NCBI GenBank assembly: GCA_002416125.1
Contig: DIBU01000001.1
Span: forward strand, 310,001-374,000
Direction: 5' to 3'
Length of the DNA: 64,000 bases
Origin: Halieaceae bacterium UBA5044
GTDB lineage: Bacteria; Pseudomonadota; Gammaproteobacteria; Pseudomonadales; Halieaceae
Below, piece after piece: positions 50,008 to 58,634 of the stretch (within the stretch, counting starts at the first letter, position 1; each line of letters begins with the position of its first letter). Under the pieces are notes generated by a model. It made no database searches and was not told the DNA's origin. It was given only the letters and a program-made list of their open reading frames with translations. Made by a program: the position numbers and the translations under genes.

Positions 50008-51792
50008 TTACTCTGTGGGCGGCAGCAGCGGCCAGCCGAGCAACAGTACCCCCAGGGTGACGGCACCGATAAACAGGTTCATTGGCAAACCCACTCGGAG
50101 AAAATCTGTAAACCGGTAGCCGCCCGGACCGTAGACCATCAGGTTGGTCTGGTAGCCCAGCGGCGTGGCAAAACTGGCCGAGGCAGCCATCATGATGGCC
50201 AGTACGAAGGGCACCGGGTCCAGGCCGCTGTTGGCGGCTACGCTGAGCGCAATGGGTAACATGAGAATGGCCGCCGCGTTGTTGGTGATGACTTCTGTCA
50301 GCAACGACACAGTGAAGTAGGTGAGCACCAGTAGCAGCCAGGGTCTGTCAGCCCCCAGGCTGATCAGGCCCTGCGCCAGGAACAGCGCGGCGCCGGACTG
50401 CTCCAGTGCTGCGCCCAGCGCGAACGATGCGCCGATGGTGAGCAACACCGTGAGATCCAGACTGCGCTCTGCCTGTTCCAGCGAGCAGCAGCCCGCCAGC
50501 AGCATGAGCAGCGCGCCGATCAAAGCGGCATTCAGCATGCTCAACAGGCCCGTGCCAGCCGCCAGTACAACGCCCAGGAGAATGCACCACGCCAGATACA
50601 GGCGATCATGCCGCGGTGGTTCGGTGGCGAGGTCGTTGACCAGCAGAAAGTCGCGGCTGTGGCGTTGTCGGGTGACAAAGTCTGGGCCCGCTTCCAGCAG
50701 CAGAGTGTCGCCTGCTGCCAGTTCCGTGCTGCCGAGGTTGCCGCGCACCCGTTCCCCGTTGCGGGCGACTGCCAGCACAGCTGCGCCGTAGCGGTCGCGA
50801 AACTGTGCGTCACGTATGGCCTGGCCCACCGCGGCGCAGTGCGGCGACACGACCACCTCCACCAGGCGCCGCTCGGCCCGGTCCCTGGGTGGTGCGGCCT
50901 CGGCAGTGACCTGCGTAGAGGGCACCACTCCGTTGATGCGCAGCAGGTCTGCAATCGCATCGGTATCGCCTGCGAATACCAGTCGGTCGCCGCCGTATAA
51001 TGTCTCATCAGGGCCGACGGGCGAAATGACCTGCTCTTCGCGTTCGATCTCCACCAGGTACACGCGCACCAGATGCCGCAGGCCGGCCTGCTCCACGGTT
51101 TTGCCGATCAGTGGGCCGCCCGGGGCCACCGCGACCTCCAGTGTGAACTCGCGCAGGTTGGCGAAGGGCGCGTTGTCCCGCTGTTCCGGCAGCCAGCGGG
51201 CAAAGAACAGCCACATGAAGGCGGCACCTGCCAGGGCCACCGGCAGCCCCACCGCGGTGATGGCGAACAGGGAGAACCCTTCAGCGCCGGTCAGGCTGCG
51301 ATACTGGCCGTTCACCACGAGGTTGGTGCTGGTGCCCACCAGTGTCAGCGTGCCACCGAGAATCGCGGCGTAGCTGAGCGGAATCATCAGCTTGGAGGGC
51401 GCGACATTGATGCGCCGTGCCCAGCTGTTCACGGCCGGAATCATGGTGGCCACGATAGGCGTGTTGTTGAGAAAGGCACTGAGTAGCGCCACCGGCGCAA
51501 ACAGGCGCAGCATGGCGCCGCGCGCGGTGGTGGGCCGGCCCAGCAGGCGCTGCACAATCAGCTCTGCACCGCCGGAAGCCTGAATGCCACCCGCGACAAC
51601 GAACATTGCGGCCACGGTGGCCAGCCCTTCATTGGCAAACCCCGCGAGTGCCTGCCCCGCACTGAGTACGCCGGTTGTCACCAGCACGGTGAGCGCACCC
51701 AGCATGACCACATGGGGGCGCAGTCGCGTGGCAATCAGCAGGGCGAGCACCACCCCCACCAAACCCAGTGAAAGCCAGCCCTGCCATACCAT
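50008..51792 (-). CDS. SLC13 family permease with two TrkA-C domains
   Basis: 594 residues. The DASS/SLC13 fold is shown by SAFLNNTPIVATMIPAVNSW and VGTSTNLVVNGQY in the first half and by SLLTEVITNNAAAILMLPIA and GYQTNLMVYGPGGYRFTDFL in the second (duplicated helical hairpins). Two RCK_C domains lie between (around residues 210-290 and 310-385). A sodium-coupled anion transporter, perhaps for C4-dicarboxylates given the frd operon after it, but related proteins move sulfate or other anions, so the substrate is open. Confidence 0.82.
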   Translation of the reverse strand: MVWQGWLSLGLVGVVLALLIATRLRPHVVMLGALTVLVTTGVLSAGQALAGFANEGLATVAAMFVVAGGIQASGGAELIVQRLLGRPTTARGAMLRLFAPVALLSAFLNNTPIVATMIPAVNSWARRINVAPSKLMIPLSYAAILGGTLTLVGTSTNLVVNGQYRSLTGAEGFSLFAITAVGLPVALAGAAFMWLFFARWLPEQRDNAPFANLREFTLEVAVAPGGPLIGKTVEQAGLRHLVRVYLVEIEREEQVISPVGPDETLYGGDRLVFAGDTDAIADLLRINGVVPSTQVTAEAAPPRDRAERRLVEVVVSPHCAAVGQAIRDAQFRDRYGAAVLAVARNGERVRGNLGSTELAAGDTLLLEAGPDFVTRQRHSRDFLLVNDLATEPPRHDRLYLAWCILLGVVLAAGTGLLSMLNAALIGALLMLLAGCCSLEQAERSLDLTVLLTIGASFALGAALEQSGAALFLAQGLISLGADRPWLLLVLTYFTVSLLTEVITNNAAAILMLPIALSVAANSGLDPVPFVLAIMMAASASFATPLGYQTNLMVYGPGGYRFTDFLRVGLPMNLFIGAVTLGVLLLGWPLLPPTE

Positions 51793-51962
51793 GATGTTGT
51801 CTCCGAAGAAGTTTGCAGATAGTAGTCGCCTCTGCGCGGGCGGGAAAGAAACGCTTGGCGATTGTGTTAGCAGAATTTGTTATAAAGCTGTTTGTAAGTA
51901 AGCGGTCTTTGCACGATGACCGCAGGTCACGTGACCTGTCTACCAGAAGCCGGGAGGTGAAC

Positions 51963-52232
51963 GTGCAGCAACAACCCCAGGAACAACTCGAGGCGTTAAA
52001 CAGGCAACTGCGCAAAGTGCAGATCATTGAGGCTCCCGGCACCCTTCTCTTCGGGCTGGGGCTGTATGGGAAGTTCGCGGCGAAAGGAGCAGCTTTTCAC
52101 CCCCTGCTCAATGAACCGGGTGTCGTCAACCTGCTCCTTGGGGCGGGCGGGGCCGTCATGGTCTGGGGTGCTTACAGGCTCGTCAGTATTCTCAGTGAGA
52201 TGCAGCGGCTGAAAAAACGGCACAGCCTGTGA
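51963..52232 (+). CDS. Small hypothetical protein with membrane segments
   Basis: 89 residues from the GTG at 51963, chosen because GGGAGG ends 6 bases before it. An N-terminal helix (QQQPQEQLEALNRQLRKVQI) is followed by a hydrophobic stretch (APGTLLFGLGLYGKF) and a second one (VVNLLLGAGGAVMVWGAYRL). No family recognised. Confidence 0.5.
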   Translation: MQQQPQEQLEALNRQLRKVQIIEAPGTLLFGLGLYGKFAAKGAAFHPLLNEPGVVNLLLGAGGAVMVWGAYRLVSILSEMQRLKKRHSL

Positions 52233-52313
52233 TAGCGTCATTGGCTGCGCACAGGAAGGCAGCGGCCGGCTGGGCGCGATGATGCGGCTACAGGCTTTTG
52301 GCAGGAGAACGTG

Positions 52314-52658
52314 ATGACAGCTTTGAGAGTGTTGCTGGTTGCAGTGTTTATCGTTTTGACGGCGTATACCGGAATCGTGATAGGCGAGCATGGCTTCGGC
52401 CTGCTCAGCGTCTTCTTCGGTGATATGGCCCGCATGGGCTGGGCCGGGCAGTTCAATCTGGATTTCATGTTCATGCTCACGCTGTCGGCGCTCTGGGTGT
52501 CCTGGCGCCACGGTTTCTCCGTCGCCGGGCTGTGCCTGGGGGTTGCCGCGTTTTTTGGAGGCGCCCTGTTCCTCAGCCTATATTTGCTCATCCAGAGTTT
52601 CAGGGTAAACGGGCAAATCAGCGCACTGCTCGTGGGCCCCGACAGAATGCGACCGTAG
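52314..52658 (+). CDS. Hypothetical inner-membrane protein
   Basis: 114 residues from the ATG at 52314 (a GTG lies directly before it), with GGAG upstream. Three hydrophobic helices: LRVLLVAVFIVLTAYTGIVI, FMFMLTLSALWVSWRHGFSV, and GVAAFFGGALFLSLYLLIQS. Resembles small DUF2834-like membrane proteins but not firmly. Gene pair with the preceding one, 81 bases apart. Confidence 0.55.
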   Translation: MTALRVLLVAVFIVLTAYTGIVIGEHGFGLLSVFFGDMARMGWAGQFNLDFMFMLTLSALWVSWRHGFSVAGLCLGVAAFFGGALFLSLYLLIQSFRVNGQISALLVGPDRMRP

Positions 52659-52693
52659 TCCGAACCGAAGGGCGTCGGTAGCACCGATCCAGC

Positions 52694-53404
52694 ATGAAGC
52701 GCTCAACCACCCGGCTTGACCGGTTCATATCCCAGAACAGCGGTTTTTCCATGGGGGAGGTGCGCCTGCTGATTGCGCAGCGCAAAATCCTGCTGGACGG
52801 CATCCCTGCGCACTGCATCCGACAGCCGGTTACCCGGTTCACCCGGGTTGTGCTGGACGGAATCGTCCTGAGCGACGCGCAGCCGGTATACCTTGCGCTG
52901 CACAAGCCTGCTGGTGTGGTCAGCGCTACCAAGGACGGTAAGCACCCCACGGTGCTGGATCTCGTCCGCCACCCCAGGAAACATGAGCTGCACCTTGCAG
53001 GGCGTCTGGACTTCAATACGACAGGGCTGGTTCTGTTGACGAACGACGGTGCCTGGTCGCGCAGGCTGAGTGCACCGGAAACGAAACTGCCGAAAGTCTA
53101 CGAAGTCAGTGTTACCAGGCCCCTGAGCGAGGAGTATGTGGCGGCGTTTCGGGCCGGTATTTACTTCGCGTATGAGGGAATGACTACACTGCCCGCGCAA
53201 CTGGAAATACGCTCTGCCCGGACTTGCAGGCTGTCGCTGGTTGAGGGCAAGTACCATCAGGTGAAACGCATGTTCGGCCATTTTGGTAACAAGGTCCTGT
53301 CGTTACACCGTGTGTCGATAGGGCCTGTGAGGCTGGGCGAGTTGCAAGCCGGTACCACGAGGCCGCTCACCCGAAGTGAGCTTGCGCAGGTGGCGCAGCG
53401 GTGA
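52694..53404 (+). CDS. 16S rRNA pseudouridine synthase, RsuA/RluE family
   Basis: 236 residues. An S4 domain at the N-terminus (RLDRFISQNSGFSMGEVRLL) is followed by the catalytic motif HLAGRLDFNTTGLVLLTNDG with D106, LALHKPAGVVSATKD and the C-terminal EGKYHQVKRMFGHFGNKVLS. The R-L-D-x-x-T-x-G motif is diagnostic for the RsuA/RluA superfamily. RsuA modifies U516 of 16S rRNA, RluE-type members 23S rRNA; the exact target is not certain. Confidence 0.85.
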   Translation: MKRSTTRLDRFISQNSGFSMGEVRLLIAQRKILLDGIPAHCIRQPVTRFTRVVLDGIVLSDAQPVYLALHKPAGVVSATKDGKHPTVLDLVRHPRKHELHLAGRLDFNTTGLVLLTNDGAWSRRLSAPETKLPKVYEVSVTRPLSEEYVAAFRAGIYFAYEGMTTLPAQLEIRSARTCRLSLVEGKYHQVKRMFGHFGNKVLSLHRVSIGPVRLGELQAGTTRPLTRSELAQVAQR

Positions 53405-53455
53405 CTTACACTGATGCAACCGGCGTTGAGTCGCGAACAGTTTGCGGAGGATATA

Positions 53456-53680
53456 ATGCTTACCCGTTTCTGTGAGGACAGTTGCCCCTTTTGCGGCGGC
53501 ACGAATGCCTGCGGCGTGAACAGCACGCAGCCCTGCTGGTGTGCTGCGGCCAGTATCCCGAGGGCTCTGGTGGACCTGGTGCCGGGTGCAGCAAAGGGGC
53601 GAGTCTGTATCTGCCAGGCCTGCGTGTTGCTTTACAATCAGGACCCGCCTGCCTTCGAGGCCCGTTACGCGCCGAAGTGA
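53456..53680 (+). CDS. Cysteine-rich CWC family protein
   Basis: 74 residues from the ATG at 53456, chosen for GGAGG six bases upstream; a longer version begins at 53414. Cysteine arrangement CPFCGGTNACG ... QPCWCAA ... CICQACV is that of the CWC (PF14375) family, probably zinc-binding. Short, cytosolic, unknown function; lies 51 bases after the pseudouridine synthase gene. Confidence 0.7.
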   Translation: MLTRFCEDSCPFCGGTNACGVNSTQPCWCAAASIPRALVDLVPGAAKGRVCICQACVLLYNQDPPAFEARYAPK

Positions 53681-53742
53681 TATCCAGACCTCGCGCGGTG
53701 GCGCAGCTCCAGGGTTGGTATTTGCTTCTCTGGCCTTGCCCG

Positions 53743-54546
53743 CTAGGGGGATAGAACGCTGAACAGGATCAGGCCTGAGCCAGCTGCCAACAGCAGTACG
53801 CTGTAGATCGAAGCGGTGAGGCAGAATTTCAGCAGCGTCTTGCCCCAGCGTTGTTGGTAGAAGCGCTTCTGGCTCAGCAGCAGATAGGTTGGAATCCAGC
53901 ACATAATCAGCGTGTCCAGCCAGGACAGGGCGGCCGCCAGCCAGTGTGTGCCCAGCATCCGCTCCACTGCAGTCACTCCCAGGTAAAATGCGAGCATCTG
54001 CAGAATGAAACTGTGGTTGTGCAGCGCCAGAATCAGGTGTTCCGTGTAGTAGCGGTGCGAGCGCAGGTAGAGCAGTTTCAGTATCAGTGCAAAGGTGGGC
54101 AGCAGAACAAACATCATCTGGGGGGCGAGGCGGAAAAACCGCGTGACCACTGGCTGCGGGTTGTCCAACAGGTTTTGCAGCTGTTCATTCACTTCCAGCG
54201 CCGGTGCATCGGGCGTCCTCTCGATGGTTACGACATCGGAAGGGGTGAGATGCGAAAACAGCAGGAAGGCAATGATGGATGTGAACAGGTAAAGACGAAG
54301 CGGCGGTACGTAGGGTACCCGGTGGCCGGACACGTAGCGCTGGCTGAGGAAGCCCGGGCGAAACCACAGGGGGAACAGTGTTCGCCAGACCCGGGTATCC
54401 CAGTTACTGAATTCACCAAAGAACTCCGTGATGACGCCGCTGACATTGCGGATATAGCTCTTCTTTTCCTGGCCACATTCATGGCAAAAAGCACCGTGCA
54501 GGGCACTGTGGCAGTTGTCACAATATAGTTGTGGCGGTGTATCCAT
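53743..54546 (-). CDS. DUF3667 domain-containing protein
   Basis: 267 residues from the ATG at 54546. A zinc-ribbon-like N-terminus (CDNCHSALHGAFCHECGQ) and then the conserved FFGEFSNWDTRVWRTLFPLW, RPGFLSQRYVSGHRVPYVPP. Several C-terminal membrane helices. Membrane protein of unknown function in the DUF3667 family. Confidence 0.8.
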   Translation of the reverse strand: MDTPPQLYCDNCHSALHGAFCHECGQEKKSYIRNVSGVITEFFGEFSNWDTRVWRTLFPLWFRPGFLSQRYVSGHRVPYVPPLRLYLFTSIIAFLLFSHLTPSDVVTIERTPDAPALEVNEQLQNLLDNPQPVVTRFFRLAPQMMFVLLPTFALILKLLYLRSHRYYTEHLILALHNHSFILQMLAFYLGVTAVERMLGTHWLAAALSWLDTLIMCWIPTYLLLSQKRFYQQRWGKTLLKFCLTASIYSVLLLAAGSGLILFSVLSP

Positions 54547-54751
54547 GCCGACTCGCATTTGCGTTTAGTCGTGGCCACTGAGTTTACCCTAAGCAGTCAT
54601 CGGGGCAACCGACCTTATACAGCGGAGGGTGGCTGTGTTGAGAGGGATTTAACCGTAAGAATATCCTGAGGTGCTTTCCGTATAATGTGGGCTCGGTTGT
54701 GTTCTTCCGAAACGGGGTTCTTGCGCGATTACAAAACTCAATATAAAAGTA

Positions 54752-55003
54752 GTGCCAGGAGCATCCCGCTCGGAAATGTCAGGATGGCTCGGCGATATGC
54801 TTAAAATAAGAGTGTCGGCACCCCCGGAGAATGGGAAAGCGAATGCGGCTGTCGAGGCGCTATTAGCAAAAAAACTGGGCGTCCCTCGAAGCGCTGTCAC
54901 TATAATTGCAGGCAAGGTTGCGCAAAGGAAGGTCGTCGAGATTCAAGGTCTGTCACTCAGTGAAGTGATGGGGAAGCTGAAGCTGGGTGATAAACGTGCA
55001 TGA
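54752..55003 (+). CDS. DUF167 family protein (YggU-like)
   Basis: Called from a GTG at 54752 (83 residues): VPGASRSEMSGWLGDMLKI, then VSAPPENGKANAAVEALLAK and IIAGKVAQRKVVEI. The DUF167 core normally begins with a strand just before PGASR. That strand is present in frame upstream (ITKLNIKVV) but has no ATG/GTG/TTG; an ATT at 54728 is the only plausible non-standard start. The reading frame is closed by TAA at 54683. Confidence 0.75.
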   Translation: MPGASRSEMSGWLGDMLKIRVSAPPENGKANAAVEALLAKKLGVPRSAVTIIAGKVAQRKVVEIQGLSLSEVMGKLKLGDKRA

Positions 55004-55108
55004 CCGGCGCCGGCAGATGCATTCCGCAGGACCGGCTACTTGAGCTGTCTCGCGAGTACCGTCAAACCACACATAACGATTGACAGCCGGGCGAGAGGGA
55101 AATCTGCA

Positions 55109-55609
55109 ATGAAGGTGTCGCCAGTTCAGCAATTCATCAGATGGTTCGGCGGCTCGGAGTTCGGCCGTGTCTTTGATGTGTTCTGCGTCCGATGGTTCGC
55201 TTTCTCACCAATCATCTGGATCTTCACAAAAGATGACAAATCCGGCTATAACAATCCCTGCATCCTCACCTCGCTAGGCCGCAAATCGGGTTTGTCGCGC
55301 TCCACGGTGTTGCCGGCCTTTCCCACTGGCGATGGCAAGCTGCTGGTCGTGGGTTCGCGCGGTGGGACCAGCAGGGACCCCCACTGGGCGCATAATCTTC
55401 GCGCCACCCCAAATGCGGCGATGCGCTACAAACGCAAGAATTACAATGTGAAAACACGACTGTTGGAAGGCGCAGAGCGTGACGAGAAGTTTGCCCTGTG
55501 CTGCCGGCATGCACCTGTCTACAAGCAGTACCAGGAGTGGGCAAACCAGTATCCACGCATTTTGCCCGTTTTTGAGATAGAGGGTGCGGCGGGGGAAACG
55601 TTTAGTTAG
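55109..55609 (+). CDS. Ddn-like nitroreductase family (DUF385) protein
   Basis: 166 residues from the ATG at 55109; a longer frame starts at 55040. NPCILTSLGRKSGLSRSTVL, VGSRGGTSRDPHWAHNLRAT and the C-terminal QYPRILPVFEIE are typical of the deazaflavin-dependent nitroreductase (Ddn/FGD-like split-barrel) family, known best from actinobacteria. Whether this organism makes F420 is not shown here; flavin or heme-degradation-like roles exist in the superfamily. Confidence 0.75.
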   Translation: MKVSPVQQFIRWFGGSEFGRVFDVFCVRWFAFSPIIWIFTKDDKSGYNNPCILTSLGRKSGLSRSTVLPAFPTGDGKLLVVGSRGGTSRDPHWAHNLRATPNAAMRYKRKNYNVKTRLLEGAERDEKFALCCRHAPVYKQYQEWANQYPRILPVFEIEGAAGETFS

Positions 55610-55662
55610 TCCCCCACCACCTCGCGGATTCAATCAAGGCGTCGCGCAGTGTGCGACTGCGC

Positions 55663-56421
55663 CTAACTGTTAGCCACATCATAAAAACCCTGCAAGGAGT
55701 ATCCGCGTAGGGCCTTGCGCCTCGGCTTATGGTAAATGCTACCGCTATGCGAGAGGCCTGTTTTTACTAGAGCGTCTGCGGCGTGAAGGGCCAGCGGTAT
55801 TGGGTCTAACACCGGTACGGTATAGCCGGCCGCTTCAAGGCGAGTAGCTATGGCCTCTGCGCAACCGAAGAAACCGGTGCAACCAAGAATGATTGCACCC
55901 GCTCTTGATTTGGTGATGCTGTGCAACGATGCCTCAAATAGTTGTTCAATTACGTCGTCGATGCGCTCTTCAATATCCAGTACAGGTACATTGATGGCTC
56001 CGAACCCGGCGTAGTTGTCCATCAGGCCGTAGCGTGCCGCCAGTCCGTCGATCATCGGTTTCAGTTGATCGAGCACGGTGATGAAAGCGAATTTCTGCCC
56101 GAGCATACTGGCGTAATGCATGCAGGTTTGCGCCGGACCCAGAACAGGAATCGATACTACTTCCCGGCATGCCTCCAGGCCAGGATCACCCATGCAATCA
56201 ATGATGATTGCGGATGCGCCCGCTTGCTCGGCCGCAATGGCCTCTTCGAGAATGCCAGGCACACTCAGTGCTTCATCTGCCGCGCACTCGATGGACGCAG
56301 GGCCGTTCTTGATCAGGCTGTGCCGAACTTCAAGATCTGCACGCAAAAAAGGATCTACATCATCAAGGCTGCGTATGCCCTCGGTGATGATTGGGGTAAT
56401 GATATGAACGATGGACTTCAT
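55663..56421 (-). CDS. Aspartate/glutamate/hydantoin racemase family protein
   Basis: 252 residues. The two catalytic cysteines of the racemase superfamily are C76 (IIIDCMGDP) and C181 (IILGCTGFFGC). LGPAQTCMHYAS and VLDQLKP flank them. Hydantoin racemases share this size. Fourth gene of the HyuA-DUF917-TonB receptor operon, 29 bases after the receptor; it likely acts on a hydantoin-like or amino acid product of the same pathway. Confidence 0.78.
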   Translation of the reverse strand: MKSIVHIITPIITEGIRSLDDVDPFLRADLEVRHSLIKNGPASIECAADEALSVPGILEEAIAAEQAGASAIIIDCMGDPGLEACREVVSIPVLGPAQTCMHYASMLGQKFAFITVLDQLKPMIDGLAARYGLMDNYAGFGAINVPVLDIEERIDDVIEQLFEASLHSITKSRAGAIILGCTGFFGCAEAIATRLEAAGYTVPVLDPIPLALHAADALVKTGLSHSGSIYHKPRRKALRGYSLQGFYDVANS

Positions 56422-56450
56422 ACTGTGCTCCTCATGGGCTGCCAGAATCC

Positions 56451-58601
56451 TTACAAATCGAGTTCAAGGCTTAAGCCGTAGGTGCGCGGCATGCCCCAGG
56501 ATTCGCCGTAGCCAACGCTTGAGTTCAGAACCTGGGTTCTGTAACGCTCATCCGACAAGTTCTTACCCCAAACGGATACCTTCCACTCACCGGTTTGTGT
56601 GCCAATGCCCGCCCTTGCATTCCAAAGCCAGTAGCTAGCCTCCACCGCCTCAACAGGTTGACGCACGATGTCGAAGGTCACATCGTCCTGGTAGTTGAAG
56701 TCGACAATGGTTTCAAAGTAGAGGCCCGCGGACAGTGGCTGCTCGTAGCGAATCATCCCATTGACGTTCACCTCGGGCGAGTTTGGCAGCTCGCTGCCCT
56801 CTGCAACCCCGCCGACTATCGAGCGTGTGATTTCGGTATCCAGTAGGCCAAGCCCCAGCCGCACATCCAATGATTCTGTTGCGCGCCAGGCCAGTTCGAT
56901 TTCGCCCCCTGTTACCTCGGAGTCGCCCACATTGGCGATGCCAAACAGCGTGCCAACCGGCGAGTCAAAAATGCCTCCGTAGAACTGCATGTCTTCATAG
57001 TCGTAAAAGAAGAATGATGCATTGAGTTGCATTGAACCCTCTAGCAGCGTCAGCTTGGTGCCTGCTTCATAGGCCCAAAGTGTTTCGTCATCAAAGGGCT
57101 GTAAATCGCTTGGCTCGAAGGTGAGCTGCCCCTGAAAGCCGCCTGACTTGAAGCCTTTGGATACACTCGCATACAGCAGCATATTCTCGAAGCCGGTGTA
57201 GTCCAGGCCGATCTTTCCTGAGAGATTATCCGTGGTGTATTCATTCCTGACTGCGGGGAACAAGGGGGCTTCCTCACCACCGCCGATCAGATAGGTAAAG
57301 GCATCTGAAAAAGTCTTCTTTTCGTCCGTATAGCGCAACCCCGAAGTCAGCCGCCAGTCCTCCATCACGGCCCATTCAGTGTGGATAAAGGCTGCGGCGG
57401 AATCGGTCTCCTGGCGGTACTCGTTGCCGAGTGACTCGAAGCCGTCGAGCCCCAGCAGAGGCAGCAGGTCTCCGGCGTCAAAGCGGTCGCGGGTTTTCAC
57501 CTCGTCATTGCCGTAGAAGGCGCCGGCGATCCACACCCAGGTATCACCTAAGTAGCTGACTCGTAGTTCCTGTGAAAATTGCTCAATGGCGTTGTCGAAA
57601 TACCCGTCGAGCTGCAGCAGGCTGGTGGCATCCCGGTCCTCAATGTGGAAACGGTCCAACTCTTCCCATGCGCTGATAGAGGTCAATGTGAGTTGTTGCG
57701 CAAACTCCCAGTTTGCTGTGAGTGAGAAGCCCTCGCTGTCGATGTCCTGCCGGGTGTCCACGGATGCCCCGGAGCTGAATACGTCACGGTCACCGTCGTC
57801 TTCAGCTGAGAAGGGATTATCGATTTTTATCAGAAAGACATCCGAGTCATCCTTGCCGCCATGCACATTGAGCAGGAAATCCAGTCGCTCGGTGGGTTGC
57901 CACTGCAGCAGACCGCGCCACGCGGTGCTGTCAATTTTTCCAACATCCTCCCCGTTTACGCGGTTGGTCTGATGTCCGTCGCTTTGCCGTATCCGCTGGG
58001 CCGAAAGACGCCCACTCAGGCCCGGTGCGAGTTCTCCACTGACAAAGCCCTGACCGGAGGCGTAGCCAAACCTTCCATATTCCAGTGTGGCGCCAGCTTC
58101 GAACTCTTCAGTAGGCCGGTTGGCGATGAAGTTTACGGCGCCGGCCGTAGTGTTACGGCCAAAAAGCGTACCCTGTGGGCCCTTCAGCACTTCGACTCGC
58201 GCCAGGTCATGCATTTGGAAGCTGAGCATTGCCGGCGAAACGAGATAGACTTCGTCGATGTATATGCCGGCCGCGGGATTGTTGTTGGTGGCGTAATCAT
58301 TCAGGCCAACGCCGCGTATCGTCACGTTGGGGATGGAGTTGGCGATAATATTGTTGATGCGCAGGTTGGGTGTTTGCGCTGCGATGTCGATGGGTTGATT
58401 CATGCGCAGTGCGGCGAGGTCGTCTCCCGTTAGCGCGGTCACTGAAATGCCCACGTCGTTGAAACTTTGTTCGCGCTTCTGTGCAGTAACGATAACTTCT
58501 TCCAGCTGAAGCCCTTCTCGTGGTTGTGCCGCAAGCTGTGGCTGGTAGCCCATGCTGGTAGCTGAAACCAGTATCGCCAGTAGTTTTTTGTTGTGTCGCA
58601 T
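56451..58601 (-). CDS. TonB-dependent outer membrane receptor
   Basis: 716 residues. Signal sequence, then the TonB box/plug start LEEVIVTAQKREQSFNDVGI, plug motifs TPNLRINNIIANSIPNVTIR and GPQGTLFGRNTTAGAVNF, and a C-terminal barrel (SKGFKSGGFQG, and GMPRTYGLSLELDL). It belongs to the SusC/FpvA-unlike 'orphan' TBDR group common in marine bacteria that import dissolved organics. Placed inside the HyuA operon, it may bring the substrate into the periplasm. Confidence 0.88.
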   Translation of the reverse strand: MRHNKKLLAILVSATSMGYQPQLAAQPREGLQLEEVIVTAQKREQSFNDVGISVTALTGDDLAALRMNQPIDIAAQTPNLRINNIIANSIPNVTIRGVGLNDYATNNNPAAGIYIDEVYLVSPAMLSFQMHDLARVEVLKGPQGTLFGRNTTAGAVNFIANRPTEEFEAGATLEYGRFGYASGQGFVSGELAPGLSGRLSAQRIRQSDGHQTNRVNGEDVGKIDSTAWRGLLQWQPTERLDFLLNVHGGKDDSDVFLIKIDNPFSAEDDGDRDVFSSGASVDTRQDIDSEGFSLTANWEFAQQLTLTSISAWEELDRFHIEDRDATSLLQLDGYFDNAIEQFSQELRVSYLGDTWVWIAGAFYGNDEVKTRDRFDAGDLLPLLGLDGFESLGNEYRQETDSAAAFIHTEWAVMEDWRLTSGLRYTDEKKTFSDAFTYLIGGGEEAPLFPAVRNEYTTDNLSGKIGLDYTGFENMLLYASVSKGFKSGGFQGQLTFEPSDLQPFDDETLWAYEAGTKLTLLEGSMQLNASFFFYDYEDMQFYGGIFDSPVGTLFGIANVGDSEVTGGEIELAWRATESLDVRLGLGLLDTEITRSIVGGVAEGSELPNSPEVNVNGMIRYEQPLSAGLYFETIVDFNYQDDVTFDIVRQPVEAVEASYWLWNARAGIGTQTGEWKVSVWGKNLSDERYRTQVLNSSVGYGESWGMPRTYGLSLELDL

Positions 58602-58634
58602 CTCTCTTCCCCTGTTTGGACGTGTTTTTGCTTG

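Noticed and set aside
55640..55678. CCTAACTGTTAGCC with a GC-rich hairpin after the Ddn-like gene as another attC
   Set aside because: The two R-like boxes are side by side with no interior palindrome between them and no cassette arrangement around; more likely a weak bidirectional stem-loop.
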